64,000 bases of DNA. Source: Erigeron canadensis (Eukaryota; Streptophyta; Magnoliopsida; Asterales; Asteraceae). The notes beneath the pieces were generated by a model, which was not told the DNA's origin, made no database searches, and was given only the letters and a program-made list of their open reading frames with translations. The stretch is from NCBI RefSeq assembly GCF_010389155.1, contig NC_057761.1:49338213-49402212 (forward strand). Reading direction: 5' to 3'. Below are positions 22,851 through 34,742 of this stretch, piece after piece. Numbering within the stretch: the first letter of the stretch is position 1; every line of letters begins with the position of its first letter. The position numbers and the translations under genes were made by a program.

Positions 22851-23416
22851 AAACGTAAACAAATGTTTAAGAATATTAATTAATGAACGAAAGGGTTGTG
22901 TTCATGATTGTCCAATCAACTAAATAAAATGATTTTTTTTCATATTTAATTATTTAATTAAACGAAAGAATATGAGCAATATATTCTATCAAATAGTTCA
23001 CCATTAATCATTCATGAATAGTTTGCCGAATGTTCATTTCGTTTATGAGCTCATATACATTTTCTTTAGCTTGTCACGTCTAGATTATTGTGTCTATGGA
23101 AACCAAACCGTCGACTTACAAGTTTATGCAGGGTGTCATATCAACAAGTAAATGGTATTACACGTACATGTCGATTGTATAAACCATCACTAACATTTGT
23201 CACGTTCTGATTATATATCATCCCAAAGTTATATTGGGCCAAATACATAATTAAAACTTGAAAATCAAATACATACAATAAGAATAAGAATAATTAGCAT
23301 ATAACAACCATGGTACTGTACATTATAATATAAAAATAACCCTATTAATCATTATCTTGAGTTTAATATGAACGCCCCGTATCCCAACAATTCTTTTTTA
23401 GTATCTAGAATATTAC

Positions 23417-23531
23417 CATTTTTTGCAGCGACCTTTGCTGCAAAAAGTGAAAAAAATGCGGGTCCCCATGTCTATAATGGTAAATATGACAGAATAAAAG
23501 CAGACCCCCACTCTAGGTCGCTGCAAAAAGT
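23417..23531. mobile_element. Small MITE with TTTTTGCAGCGACC termini
   Basis: TTTTTGCAGCGACC at the left and GGTCGCTGCAAAAAG at the right are inverted repeats, with a shared inner stretch CTATAATGGTAAATATGA. A related stretch (CTATAATGGTATATATGATA) occurs at 54160, so both may belong to one family. Confidence 0.5.
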
Positions 23532-24102
23532 CTGATTGGGTTACTAAAAAGGTGGTCGGGTGAATTATGGCGGAATTTTATGTACAAATAATTACACTAA
23601 TCTTAGATGTACGGTGGTTTGGCATGCATTATTAGATTATTTAAAATTAAAAATATCTTTTAATAATGAACAAACCAACCTTTGTCTTCTCAAATAAACT
23701 AGTACATATACTTGGGGTATGACTTTAGTCGGTATTTGTTTTTGTGTTATTCTTCTACTTCTTTTTTTTTTTTTTTTTAATAATATCTTTTGCTTACCCA
23801 ATTATAGAAATTTTATTATTTTTGATAAAAGAAAAACATATATATCGAATGTATATATCATCATTCATCCAAATACACTCATATATCTTTAGCCTTCCCA
23901 GTTAGTGTTTCTTCCCTTCAAAGATCTAAACTTTTCACATAACAATCCAAACCCCATCATCAAATTTCAATCAATCAAACATTTTTTCACCAAATTTCTC
24001 ACCTTTTTCTTCTTTTAATCAATTTTACAAAATACCCATTTTGATCTGATCAATTTTCCACCTTTAAATTTTCTTAATTTTGATTTTATTAGTGCTATTA
24101 TT

Positions 24103-26596
24103 ATGACTTATGAAGACAATGATGGAGTTACAGTATTAAAGATTTCAATTGAAGACCCCAAGAATGATGATTATCTGATTTTGGACGGTGGTGGTGGTGG
24201 TGGGTGTTCAGTTCCCTCGTCGTCGTCGGCGGCGAGTGGTAGTGTCGGCGGCGGCGGTATATGGTGTTGGATATGGTGGTGGTTAAAGCTTATTCTTGTG
24301 TTACTGTTTTTGGCTGTTTTGGGTGTTTGTTTTTTCTTATGGATTGGCCCCTTTTTAATGAATAAGGTATGTATAATTATAATTATAAATGTGTATATAT
24401 ATATATATATACATATACGTGTGTATATATATGTACTTACTGTATGTTATGTTTTGTTAATTTTGATTATATTGTACTATTAAATTTATTGTTAATTGTC
24501 TGATTTTTTGGTGTATACTGTATAGATATATCTATCACCCACTAGCACTAATTCTCATTATAAGAAGCCTAATTTGCATTTTGTATGGAATTTTTGGTAT
24601 CAAATATATGTATACATAGGCCTTATAAGTTCCGAGATATTGGCTACCAATACCTTCCATCATGGTTTTCGGTTTTCGTATAAACTTTAGTGATGTCTTA
24701 TAGATAGACTAATGTATATAAAGCATTGTTGATGAGTGTTTTGCTTTAGCATGTATTTTGAGATTCAATGTAATGAAAAGATAACAGACTAAGGGTGATT
24801 TGGTTTGTAGTTGGGTTTTACTATAGGTATATATGGGTTTGATAAAGCAAAAGTATGCGAATGGGAATGAAACTCAAACAGTCAAAACCACCTCCTGTGA
24901 TGGGTTTGAAAAACATCAGTTTTATGGGATTCTTACTCATTTTTGATTCCCATATAAGCAAAAGTAAAGTAATTCCCAATGCCGTCTTACACGGGTTTTG
25001 GGTCCCAATACCGTATTTGACGTTGTATGGGGGAGGTTGAGATGTAGACAACAAAACAAACAATATCAATCACTTTCATCCTCATTCCTGTATTCCCAAA
25101 CCCTCGTACCAAAAATACTAAGTGATTCCCTTTTGTGTAATAGTTGAAATACTAAAGACTTTGTTACCGAGTTTGGTTGTAGACGTTTAGTTCTAAATGT
25201 CTCTTATTCAGTTGTTTTCTTGATTCATGGTGGTTTTCATCAGTTTTAATATGACTATTTTTGGTGGTGAGCTGCGGTGGTGGTGTTAAATGCTTTATAT
25301 AATAGCACATATAAGCCTATGTTCGAAATGAGTGATGGGGCTGTTTTGTTTTGTCTAACATCAAGTCAACTGTTTGTTGTTATTTTTCTCCAGGAGGTTA
25401 TCCCTATTTTAAATTGGGAAACAGAAACTTTCAGCAAGCCGGTCTTGGCAATTCTAATATTCACTTCAGTGGCATTATTCCCCACTATATTCATACCATC
25501 TACTCCTTCAATGTGGGTGGCCGGAATGAGCTTTGGTTATGGTTTCGGGTTTCTTTTGATTATTGGTGGAGTCATTATTGGCACCTCGCTTCCTTATTTT
25601 ATCGGCTCCCTTTTTTACCACAAAATTCAAGTAAGTATTGACAATTAAGCAAACAATCATGTATATGCGGCATACATTTTCTACTGCACTATATGTTATT
25701 AATTTAATGTTTTTGTTTTATCGTTATTGTGCTTATGCAGGGGTGGTTAGAAAGGTATCCGAAGAAAGCTTCTATTTTGAAGTTGGCTGGTGAAGGAAGC
25801 TGGTTTAATCAATTTAGAGCTGTCGCATTATTGAGGATTTCACCCTTCCCGTACATTGTTTACAATTACTGTGCTGTGGCAACTGATGTTAGGTTCAGTC
25901 CCTATTTACTGGGAACACTGTTGGGAATGGTACCCGAGATTTTCGTTGCAATTTACACGTAAGATTTACATTCATTATCAAATTGGGTTATACATGGGTC
26001 AAGTAATATTAGGGGATGTTTGAAATTGCATTTTGGATGAGAATATTGGAATGTCTGTGTTGCAAGTCACAAATAATTGGTTTTTATCAGAACTGATTCT
26101 GTTTTTTACCTTTTTATATAAATAATCACAACTTTTCTAACACTTGATAGGCAAATATTACTTTAATCACAACTATAAACACTAAAAGCATATCCAAAAT
26201 CCATATCATGCAACTGTTTTTGTTACCCACTTTATCTGGTTCTGATTATTTTGTATCGTATAATCACCCTAAATTGTTTGGTGAAGACGAATGGGTAAAA
26301 TCATTAGTACTGTCATGTAGTATATGTTGCAAAAGAGCCATTATCATTTTAAAAATGTCAAAAGGAAGACTACAGCTTATTACAGTTGTTGATTTTGAAT
26401 TGATTGTTGCAGGGGTATAATGATCAGAACATTGGCAGACGCTTCAAATGACCATCAGTCACTTTCAGCCCCTCAGATCATTTGTACTGTTTTCGGGTTT
26501 CTTCTAACTATTGCGACCACCGTCGTGGTCACGGTTTATGCTAAAAGAAGATTGAGCGAGTTGCAAACTGATGAAGAGCAGCTACTGCTGCAGTAA
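24103..26596 (+). CDS. VTT/DedA-type membrane protein (SNARE-associated Golgi family), four exons
   Basis: Exons 24103-24366, 25394-25630, 25741-25958 and 26413-26596 join in frame with GT/AG borders to give 300 residues. The N-terminus is cytosolic and low-complexity (acidic start, Gly run, Ser run). A Trp-rich hydrophobic segment follows at about residues 53-85. The core carries FIPSTPSMWVAGMSFGYGFG, GTSLPYFIGS, FRAVALLRISPFPYIVYNY and LGTLLGMVPEIFVAIYTG, which is the VTT (VMP1/TMEM41/TMEM64/DedA) domain; animal relatives act as lipid scramblases. A last membrane helix with a dibasic cytosolic tail (YAKRRLSE) ends the protein. The precise role in plants is not clear to me. The kinase gene 4.7 kb downstream matches its Arabidopsis neighbour. 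Frames in introns are chance. Confidence 0.88.
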
Positions 26597-29500
26597 TATT
26601 GTTGAGAGTATGCGGAGGAACTCAACTCTGTTGAGACGATCAACACAAGCAGAAACAGCTAACGAAACAAAGTGCGTTTTTTAATTAATTTTAGTGTATA
26701 GATGAAGCTAAAGGATTGACAATCTTTGTTGTTGCTTGTTTCTTATAGCAATTATATCCTCCATATAAAATGTATATAATTCAACTGCATGCTTCTAAAA
26801 GGTTCTTCCATTCGTTTTTTTTGTTGTCTGAATGCATTTGACCAGGAGAAAAAAATGTATGTAGACTGTAGAGACATGGAATTAATAGAAACAATGATAG
26901 TTTCGTGATTCTAAGTCACTGAAACAAGTGTGAACTTGCATCTTTGGGTGACTTTTTACAGTAAACGAATGACGTTTTTTGTATGAAGGTATTCCCGTCT
27001 TTTATCTGGCTAAGGGCTACTATCAAGATGTTTAACTTAGGTAGTCTGGATTAGGTATTCCGCCCTATATACGGCTAGTGGCTATTTTTAAGATGTTTAA
27101 CTAGGGAGGTTTGGACACGATACCTTTGGCAAGGATGTCATTGCATCTGCCCAGTAGGTCACTTGCTGGCGGTTTTCTGAAGGTATTAGTGATTTAGTCA
27201 TTTACATAGTTCGATCAGCATAACATATTGCCTTGTTAACATATGCTTTTATTTTATGATGTTATACCAGATCGTTTATTAAAACGCCAAGATGTTGACA
27301 TCAAATTACCTTATTTTAATATCGGTTTTTTGGTTTTCTGTATTATGCAAGATATTTATATATAAACGCCAAGATGGTCAATTTATCTGTTTTCGGCTAA
27401 AAAAAATCTAATGAGTGATTAAGACTCCAAAGATTTTGATTGACCCAGCTCAGCAAAGCCAGTTTTGCAATTTGATCGGTGTTCAAGATTTTTGAAACAA
27501 ATATTTAGACAAAAAATCAACTGTAACAAGTTGAAGAAAAAGGACAAATATATATACTTTAACATGAGATATCCTACGTTACGTGTATAAAATTATTGTA
27601 CATAAATCTCGTAAATATACTGGTAATTTTAGCGATCAACCCTTGTATACATGTCTTAAGTTTTTAAAATAGCCCACCCAGGGTTATGATTATAAAATCG
27701 TCTTTTGTATGCAGATTTTGGTGAGAAAAATGTGTTTGTAAGACTGGTTTTTTCTTGTGTATTGTTAGGGGTCAAAATGATCAATCTGGATGTTAATAAT
27801 GACTTAATGAGAATGATATCAAGTAACGTGACATGGATTTGTTAAAACGAGAACTATGCGTGATTGGACACGAGTCATTCATGGGTCACAATGAAGGGGG
27901 AAGAAAAACCGCAAAGACACCGAGAGAAAAGTTTGTCAAGAAATATTTAATTGTCTTTTATGAGGAGAACTAGTACGTCATTGTACATCGTTTATTAAGA
28001 GGGTGATGCAGAATTGCAGATAGTTGCTTGTGTTAACAAGTTCATAATTGTATGTTTGAAAACATTGGATTTCTTAACGTAATTACTTATGAGGTTTTCT
28101 TTCGAGTACAAGGCAAAGGTACCCCATAAGGCCATAAAAAGCTAAATAGAAAAAGTACTAGATGGGCTAGCCCATGTGACGAAATAGATAACCTTAACCA
28201 TTGGATTTGGATAAGCAATTTTTGGGCCTTCATCTCTTGGACGGCAGGCTTCCATCACCACTGTTCAAAAAGAGAAATTGAAAGATTGCCCTTGTTTTTC
28301 CCTTTTTTCCCCTCTTCACACACTAATAAGGGTTCGATGAATACAAAATTAGGCAGTCTTACAAAATTACCTATGACGTGTATAGAAGGGAAACCAATTT
28401 TTTTCTTTTAAAGAGGCAGGCAGCTATGTCATTTTCGTGGCCCTATTGTTATAAATGACAAATTTCTTTTACATAAATACATGATAGAAACAATCTGCTA
28501 AACAAACTGGATGCGTTACCAACTAATATACATCTATATTTAAAAAACTTAATGACATAGCAATTGTCTTATTTTTCTCGGTTGGTGAGTCACCCAAAAA
28601 AAGCATCGACAAAAGTCAAGCATATATGTTCTATGTAACTAATTATAGTTATTTTGTTCCTTTAAATCTAATTTAAATATATAAACAGTGAGCTTTCGTT
28701 ATATACTATGTTAGTAGTTATTATATAAAATTTAAAAACTTCTATTAATCTTGCATTAATTACAAAAATAAGTGTTTATTTATTTTACAAAAAGTTTTGA
28801 CTTGACTAGTAGTTATAAATATTAAAGATGTATAAAGTGAAAAGAACTAGTAATAAATAACAATTTCTACACGAGGAATACCTATTTATAAACAAACTTT
28901 TACAAGTAAAGGGAGTATATAGACTAACTTTTGTTACACCACAATTTTATATGAAATATTCCTATAATCGTATATTGTGCAACATTTATACTTATCTTGA
29001 TTAAAAAATGAAATAACCACCACTAGATATAGTGGCAATGAATCATGTTTCCTACTTTTCAAAAAAAATAAAAAAAAATAACAAACAACAATGTTTCCAA
29101 GAAATTTCAAGTTCAAATATTTTAAAATGGTCGAGAAATTAAAAATCAATTATGGTAAAATAAAATAAAGGAAAATTTACATATATATCCTATTTAAGAA
29201 GCATAATTACATATTTATCCAAAGTGTAAGTTTTTAATACATAAATATAATACTTCTAAAGCATGCTTTGGATAGATATGTAATTACGATATATACTCAA
29301 ATATAACACACCCAAATATAATGTTACATTCGGGTAAACAGTGGTTCATCATTCCATAAACCGAAAGAATAACCTCTTAAGTCATACGACTTCTTAAAAA
29401 CCGTTGAAAAGCTTCTTTTTTTTTTCTTTTTTTTTTTCATAACCGTTTCAAATGTGCGTTTTAAAATATAAGTTTTGGAATAGTGCATGATTGTTAAGGT

Positions 29501-31281
29501 TATAATCCCTACGATAACTTTGGCGCATGGAACGTTTGATTCCGCTTGTCTTATCTAGATGGAGTCAAAACAGAAACGGAATAAAGCAAATTTGTTTCAA
29601 TATTTGGCAATTTTGTATTGCAAGAATCCGATGGAGCCAACATTATTTTAATTTCTTATTCAATATTTTTATAAGCTACAATAAAAATATTGTTATGTAC
29701 ATCCAAAGGTCTTAGATAAACAAAAAACTTAAACAGTTAAATCAAACGGCTATAAAGGCACCAAAGAGCTTTTGATCGATTCTAAGGTGATTCACCAATG
29801 AAACCGATTGTGAAGTCTTCGTATGAACAGAAACGTTAATGTTATGTGTTTGATAAGGATAATGGTTTTGTTAAGCATAGATACTTTAGTGAACCTGGGT
29901 GTCTCACCACTTCAACTGTAATTTATTAGCAAAGTCTAACCAACATCTCTGTATTTTGGTAAAAGATAATATTGTAACAAAACTTAAATGTTATTGTAAG
30001 CGAATCAAGCTTTCTCATCTACTAAGGCGATGGGGCGTATCCATTCTTCCAATCGTTGATCTAGTGAGCAAATGACATTTCTATGTAAATAAGGAAAGAA
30101 AGAACATAATCATAGATTCATAGTAAATAAAAATTTTAAAGTTGATTATTTCTATATCCAATATATTTTACATGTAATCATAACTTTAAGCGAAGGTTCA
30201 ATACTTGGCTTGACTTTTATATAGTTTATTTTTATTGTTTATTTTTATGGGTATGTGAATCATGGGCAGTTATGAATTTCGTTCCATAATGATATTAGCC
30301 TTTGACAATTGAGCTATCTTGAATGGAAGTTGGGGTTTAGTGCCTTCGAAAAAAATTAGCCGTTCAAAATCATAGCAAACCAAATTGCTCATTCAGTCAT
30401 TCCTAAAAATGCATATTTGTTTTTTTTTTTAAACATTACTTGGAGTTAAACTGAAAACGTTCTTGGACCATAGCCTAATAAATAACCAGATTTGCGAAGA
30501 GTGGGGCTGTGGTCGTTAAATGGTACCAGCCTGAGTTGGTGGATGGAATAAATGCTCAACTGGTACGCACCTCTTACTTAAAATTACTTTGTACTTGTTT
30601 AATTTAATTTACGAGTAATTCTTATATAGGTGCTTTAATATTTTTAATTTCACACAACTTTAATTAAATAACCTCATTCCCCATCTTCATTACACTTGAA
30701 TTTTAATACCATAAAACGGCCAGGGCATGTGATGACAACCATCTTTTTGTGAGAAAACAAACACTATCACCATTACTATATTTGCTCATGAAATTTATAA
30801 AAATCACCACCATCACCTGCCACCACCACATCACCACCATGGACCACCACTAGTCGTTCCCATTTCTTACCAAAGCGTCAAGATCCATTTTGGATTCAAT
30901 TCATTTTCCTGATTTTTCTGTTCGTTTTTCTCAACAAAATTTCAAGCTGAATCATCCCAAAATCCAATCTTTTTTGCATTTTCTTAAATGCCCATTGCAA
31001 ATTGTGCAAAGTTGACTAAATAAAAGTAGTGATTTTTGACTTCATTCTTGTTTTCTTTTGACATGCCCACAAGCTAAATCTTCATTCAATCTTTCAGTTT
31101 TTACAACCATTAAACAAAATTACTGATTTTTTTACTTAATTCTTGATTTTTTTACTTACCCACAGGCTAAACCCTGATAAAGTTTCAATCTTTGTTATCT
31201 TTTTTACAAGATGACACTTACCCACTTCAATTTATCCATATTTGAACCAACTTTACAAATGTTTGCACATTCTTTGAATCA
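26597..31281. other. 4.7-kb intergenic region before the LRR kinase
   Basis: It holds the 3' UTR of the VTT gene and then AT-rich sequence. Small frames such as 28934-29149 and 29527-29715 are unrecognised. The 29160-29300 part shows a weak inverted repeat (ATCCAAAGTGTAAG.../...GCATGCTTTGGAT). A CCACCA-rich stretch at 30800-30850 lies in the probable 5' flank of the kinase. Nothing else is supportable. Confidence 0.4.
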
Positions 31282-34055
31282 ATGAGAAGCTTTTTACAGC
31301 AATGCTGCTACTTTACAGCATGTATACTGTCACTGGCTGTATTGCAGTCGCCGGCGGCTATAACTCCGGTGGCCGGAGCTGCCTCAGAGAAAGAGATCTT
31401 GCTTCAATTCAAAGGTAACATTACAAGTGATCCCTATAATAGTTTAAGTTCATGGGATGTTAGTAAAGATGAATGTAGAGATTATAGTGGTGTGTTTTGT
31501 GATACTTTTGGGGATGTGTATAAGATTGTGTTATGGAATACTAGTTTAGGTGGTGTATTGTCTCCTGCATTGTCAAAGTTGAAATCTTTAAGGATACTTA
31601 CATTATTTGGAAATAGATTCATTGGAAATATACCACTTGAGTTTCAAGAACTTACTACTTTATGGAAGATCAATGTTAGCTCGAATGCGTTATCTGGTTC
31701 AATTCCTGAGTTTTTAGGGGATTTGCCGAGCATTCGGTTTCTTGATTTGTCAAAAAATGAGTTTGAAGGAGAGATTCCATTGTCTTTGTTTAAGTTTTGT
31801 GAGAAAATTAAGTTCATTTCATTATCACATAACAATCTTTCGGGTTCAATTCCTGTAATTATCAATAATTGCTTGAATCTTGAAGGATTTGATGTGTCTT
31901 TTAACGGTTTGAGTGGCGAATTTCCTTCACAAGTTTGTGATATACCGAGTCTTGTTTACTTGTCTTTAAGAAATAATGTGTTGACCGGGAGTGTTGAAGA
32001 ACAAGTCAAGGGTTGTCAAAGGTTGGAACTTTTGGATCTTGGAAGCAATCTTTTCACCGGGATACCCCCTTTTGGCGTTCTTCAGTTAGCAAACTTGAGC
32101 TATTTCAATATTTCATACAACGAGTTTGAAGGACAGATTCAAGGCCTAGAATCTTGTAGTGACAAGTTAGAAGTTTTTGATGTTGCGGGCAATGGTTTTC
32201 AAGGGGAGATCCCTATGAGCATTGTGTCACAATGCAGCAGCTTGAAAGTTTTAAACATGGGGTATAACAAACTAATTGGTGAAATCCCGGCTGAGATTTC
32301 GAGTTTAAAAAGACTAACAGTGATTAATTTGGGAAACAACTCTATAACGGGTGAAATCCCAGTGGAATTTGGGGACATTGAGCTTCTCCAAGTTCTTGAT
32401 CTGCATAATCTTGGTCTTCATGGTGAAATCCCGGAGACTTTAAGCAATTGCAGGTTTCTTCTAGAGCTGTAAGTCCATTTAGACCCTGGAGCTTTTGTTG
32501 TTGTATCTTTGATAATGATAATCACTTATCTCGTTACATTTGCAGGGATGTTTCAGGAAATTCTTTAGAGGGACAGATCCCCGACACATTTTACAACATG
32601 TCTTACCTACGTATCCTTGATCTTCACGATAACAACCTTGACGGAAACATACCATCAACTCTAGGAAACCTCTCTAAAATCCAAACATTAGATCTATCTG
32701 AAAATATGTTATCCGGGTCCATCCCCTTTTCTTTATCAAATTTACAAAACTTGAATCATTTCAACGTCTCCTACAACGACCTCTCAGGTCAAATTCCTTC
32801 ATTTTCTATCCAAAATTTCAATTCTTCCGCGTTTTCAAACAATCCAAGACTGTGTGGGGCCCCTTTGAATCGATCTTGTTCAGATTCAACAGATTCTGAA
32901 TCAAGAAAGCCGAAGTTAAGCGTTTCCACCATTGTTGCCATTGTCGCTGCTTCGTTGATCTTGATCGGAGTTTGTTTAATAACCATTATGAATATGAAAG
33001 CTCGAAGAAGAAGAAAGAGCAGAGAAGATGAGACGATGATCATTGAAAGCACACCTTTAGCTTCATCAGATTCTAATGTCATTATTGGAAAATTGGTTCT
33101 TTTTAGCAAAACTTTGCCATCAAAGTATGAAGATTGGGAGGCCGGGACTAAAGCTTTACTCAATAAGGATTCTTTAATTGGTACGGGATCGATTGGAAGT
33201 GTATATAGAGCTGATTTTGAAGGTGGGATTTCAATCGCGGTGAAAAAGATCAAAACTTTAGGAAGAATCAAGAATCAAGAGGAATTCGAGCAAGAAATTG
33301 GACGATTAGGTTCTCTTCGACATCGCAATCTTGTTGCTTTTCAAGGGTATTATTGGTCATCCAGTATGCAATTGATCTTGTCTGATTTTGCCTCGAATGG
33401 AAACTTATACGACAATCTACATGGCGCCAGCTATCCTGGGACTAGTTTTAGTGTCGGAAACCGTGAGTTAAACTGGCCACGGAGGTTTAAGATTGCTCTT
33501 GGGACCGCAAGGGCATTATCATACATTCACCATGACTGTAAACCTCAGATTCTTCATCTCAATTTAAAATCAAATAACATCTTATTGGATGAGAGTTATG
33601 AAGCAAAACTTTCGGATTATGGGTTAGTCAAGCTGCTCCCTTTGCTTGATAATTATGGTCTGACCAGATTTCACAATGCAGTTGGATATGTTGCTCCTGA
33701 ATTGGCACAGAGTATGAGATTGAGTGACAAATGTGATGTGTATAGTTTTGGCGTGATCTTGTTGGAGGTGGTTACAGGGCGAAAGCCAGTAGAGAGCCTT
33801 GGCGGTCATGAGGTAGTTGTTTTGTGTGAATATGTCCGGGGTTTGATCGAGAGGGGAAAAGCTTCAGATTGTTTTGATAGAAGTTTGAACGGCTTTGTGG
33901 AGAATGAATTGATCCAGGTAATGAAACTGGGATTGATTTGCACTTCTGAGTCGCCTTTGAGAAGACCGAGCATGGCTGAGGTCGTTCAGGTTCTCGAGTC
34001 TGTACGGTCAGGGTCAGGGTCAGGGTCGGGATCTGGATCAGGATCAGCATCATAG
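31282..34055 (+). CDS. LRR receptor-like pseudokinase (At1g12460/At1g62950 type), two exons
   Basis: Exons 31282-32468 and 32546-34055 flank a 77-bp GT/AG intron and give 898 residues. A signal peptide (about 1-30) is followed by an LRRNT-type cap with CRDYSGVFC, then about 18 plant LRRs ending near residue 490, a Cys-rich cap (RLCGAPLNRSC), and one membrane helix (about 523-546) followed by KARRRRKSRE. The kinase domain starts near residue 600 with GTGSIGSVYRADFEGG and Lys629 in IAVKK. The catalytic loop reads HLNLKSNNILL (residues 733 onward), so the HRD motif is HLN and the proton-acceptor Asp is Asn735. DFG is DYG (753-755). The kinase is therefore probably inactive or very weak; the same loop occurs in its Arabidopsis relatives, as I recall. 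A Gly-Ser repeat tail closes the protein. Small minus-strand frames inside are shadows. Confidence 0.92.
34008..34052 (+). repeat. Coding microsatellite for the Gly-Ser tail
   Basis: TCAGGG hexamers with TCAGGA and TCTGGA variants encode alternating Gly and Ser just before the TAG stop of the kinase gene. The relatives I recall end soon after the helix VLESIRNG, so this tail looks like a lineage-specific expansion. Confidence 0.8.
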
Positions 34056-34742
34056 CCTATGGATTGGTATGCATTAAATCATACATAAATGCTATGAGAA
34101 ATGACTGACAATAGTTCATTTAGAAGAACCATTCTTTTGTATTCCTTTTGTGATTAACATTATTAATTGTTTACTGTAAGTTTCTTGCAATAAATTAATT
34201 CATTTTTGATTAGCCGGCTCGAAATACAGCTTGTAAAGCTTAATTTCAAGAATTTTTCTGTATAAACTTATGTGCAACATCTCGTTATCAAATCAAGTCA
34301 GCCGGCTAAACAGGCTAAACAGGCTAAAGCCCTTGAATACTTTGCAATCTGGGATTTTAGTCTCTCAACTGGTGTCCAGTTTTTTCATCTAAATCATTTT
34401 ACATTATGAGATTAGCAAAGTTACTACAATAACTACATTGACCTATACTTTGTATATTGTTCAGTATTTTTTTGTTATTTTGCACAAGAATTGCAGTCCT
34501 TTATTAAAACGAATAGTAATTCACAGTTTACATATACAATACATGAACATAAGCATTTAAATAATGAATTTCTTACCCACAACAAAAGGGGCAAAAACAA
34601 AATTTTCAAAAAGAAAATATTTATCTATAATATAATTATAGGGTGGGAGATGCTTCACAAGGCCCTGTACCATTATGAACATCAGAAAGAGCAATGGCTT
34701 CCTTTCTTTCCTCATTTGGATTGACCCAATATTTCGACAACT
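34056..34742. other. Shared 3' region between convergent genes
   Basis: The kinase (+) and the aminotransferase (-) end 687 bp apart, tail to tail. CAGGCTAAA is repeated at about 34305-34327. No further gene recognised. Confidence 0.5.

Noticed and set aside
24821..25069. Complementary open frames on both strands in intron 1 of the VTT gene
   Set aside because: They lie in an intron, mirror each other and have no family signature.
25351..25641. Alternative frame across exon 2 of the VTT gene
   Set aside because: Shadow frame; the other phase gives the conserved VTT core and joins to its neighbours.
32789..33271. 160-residue minus-strand frame inside the kinase gene
   Set aside because: Antisense shadow of a well-supported coding exon.
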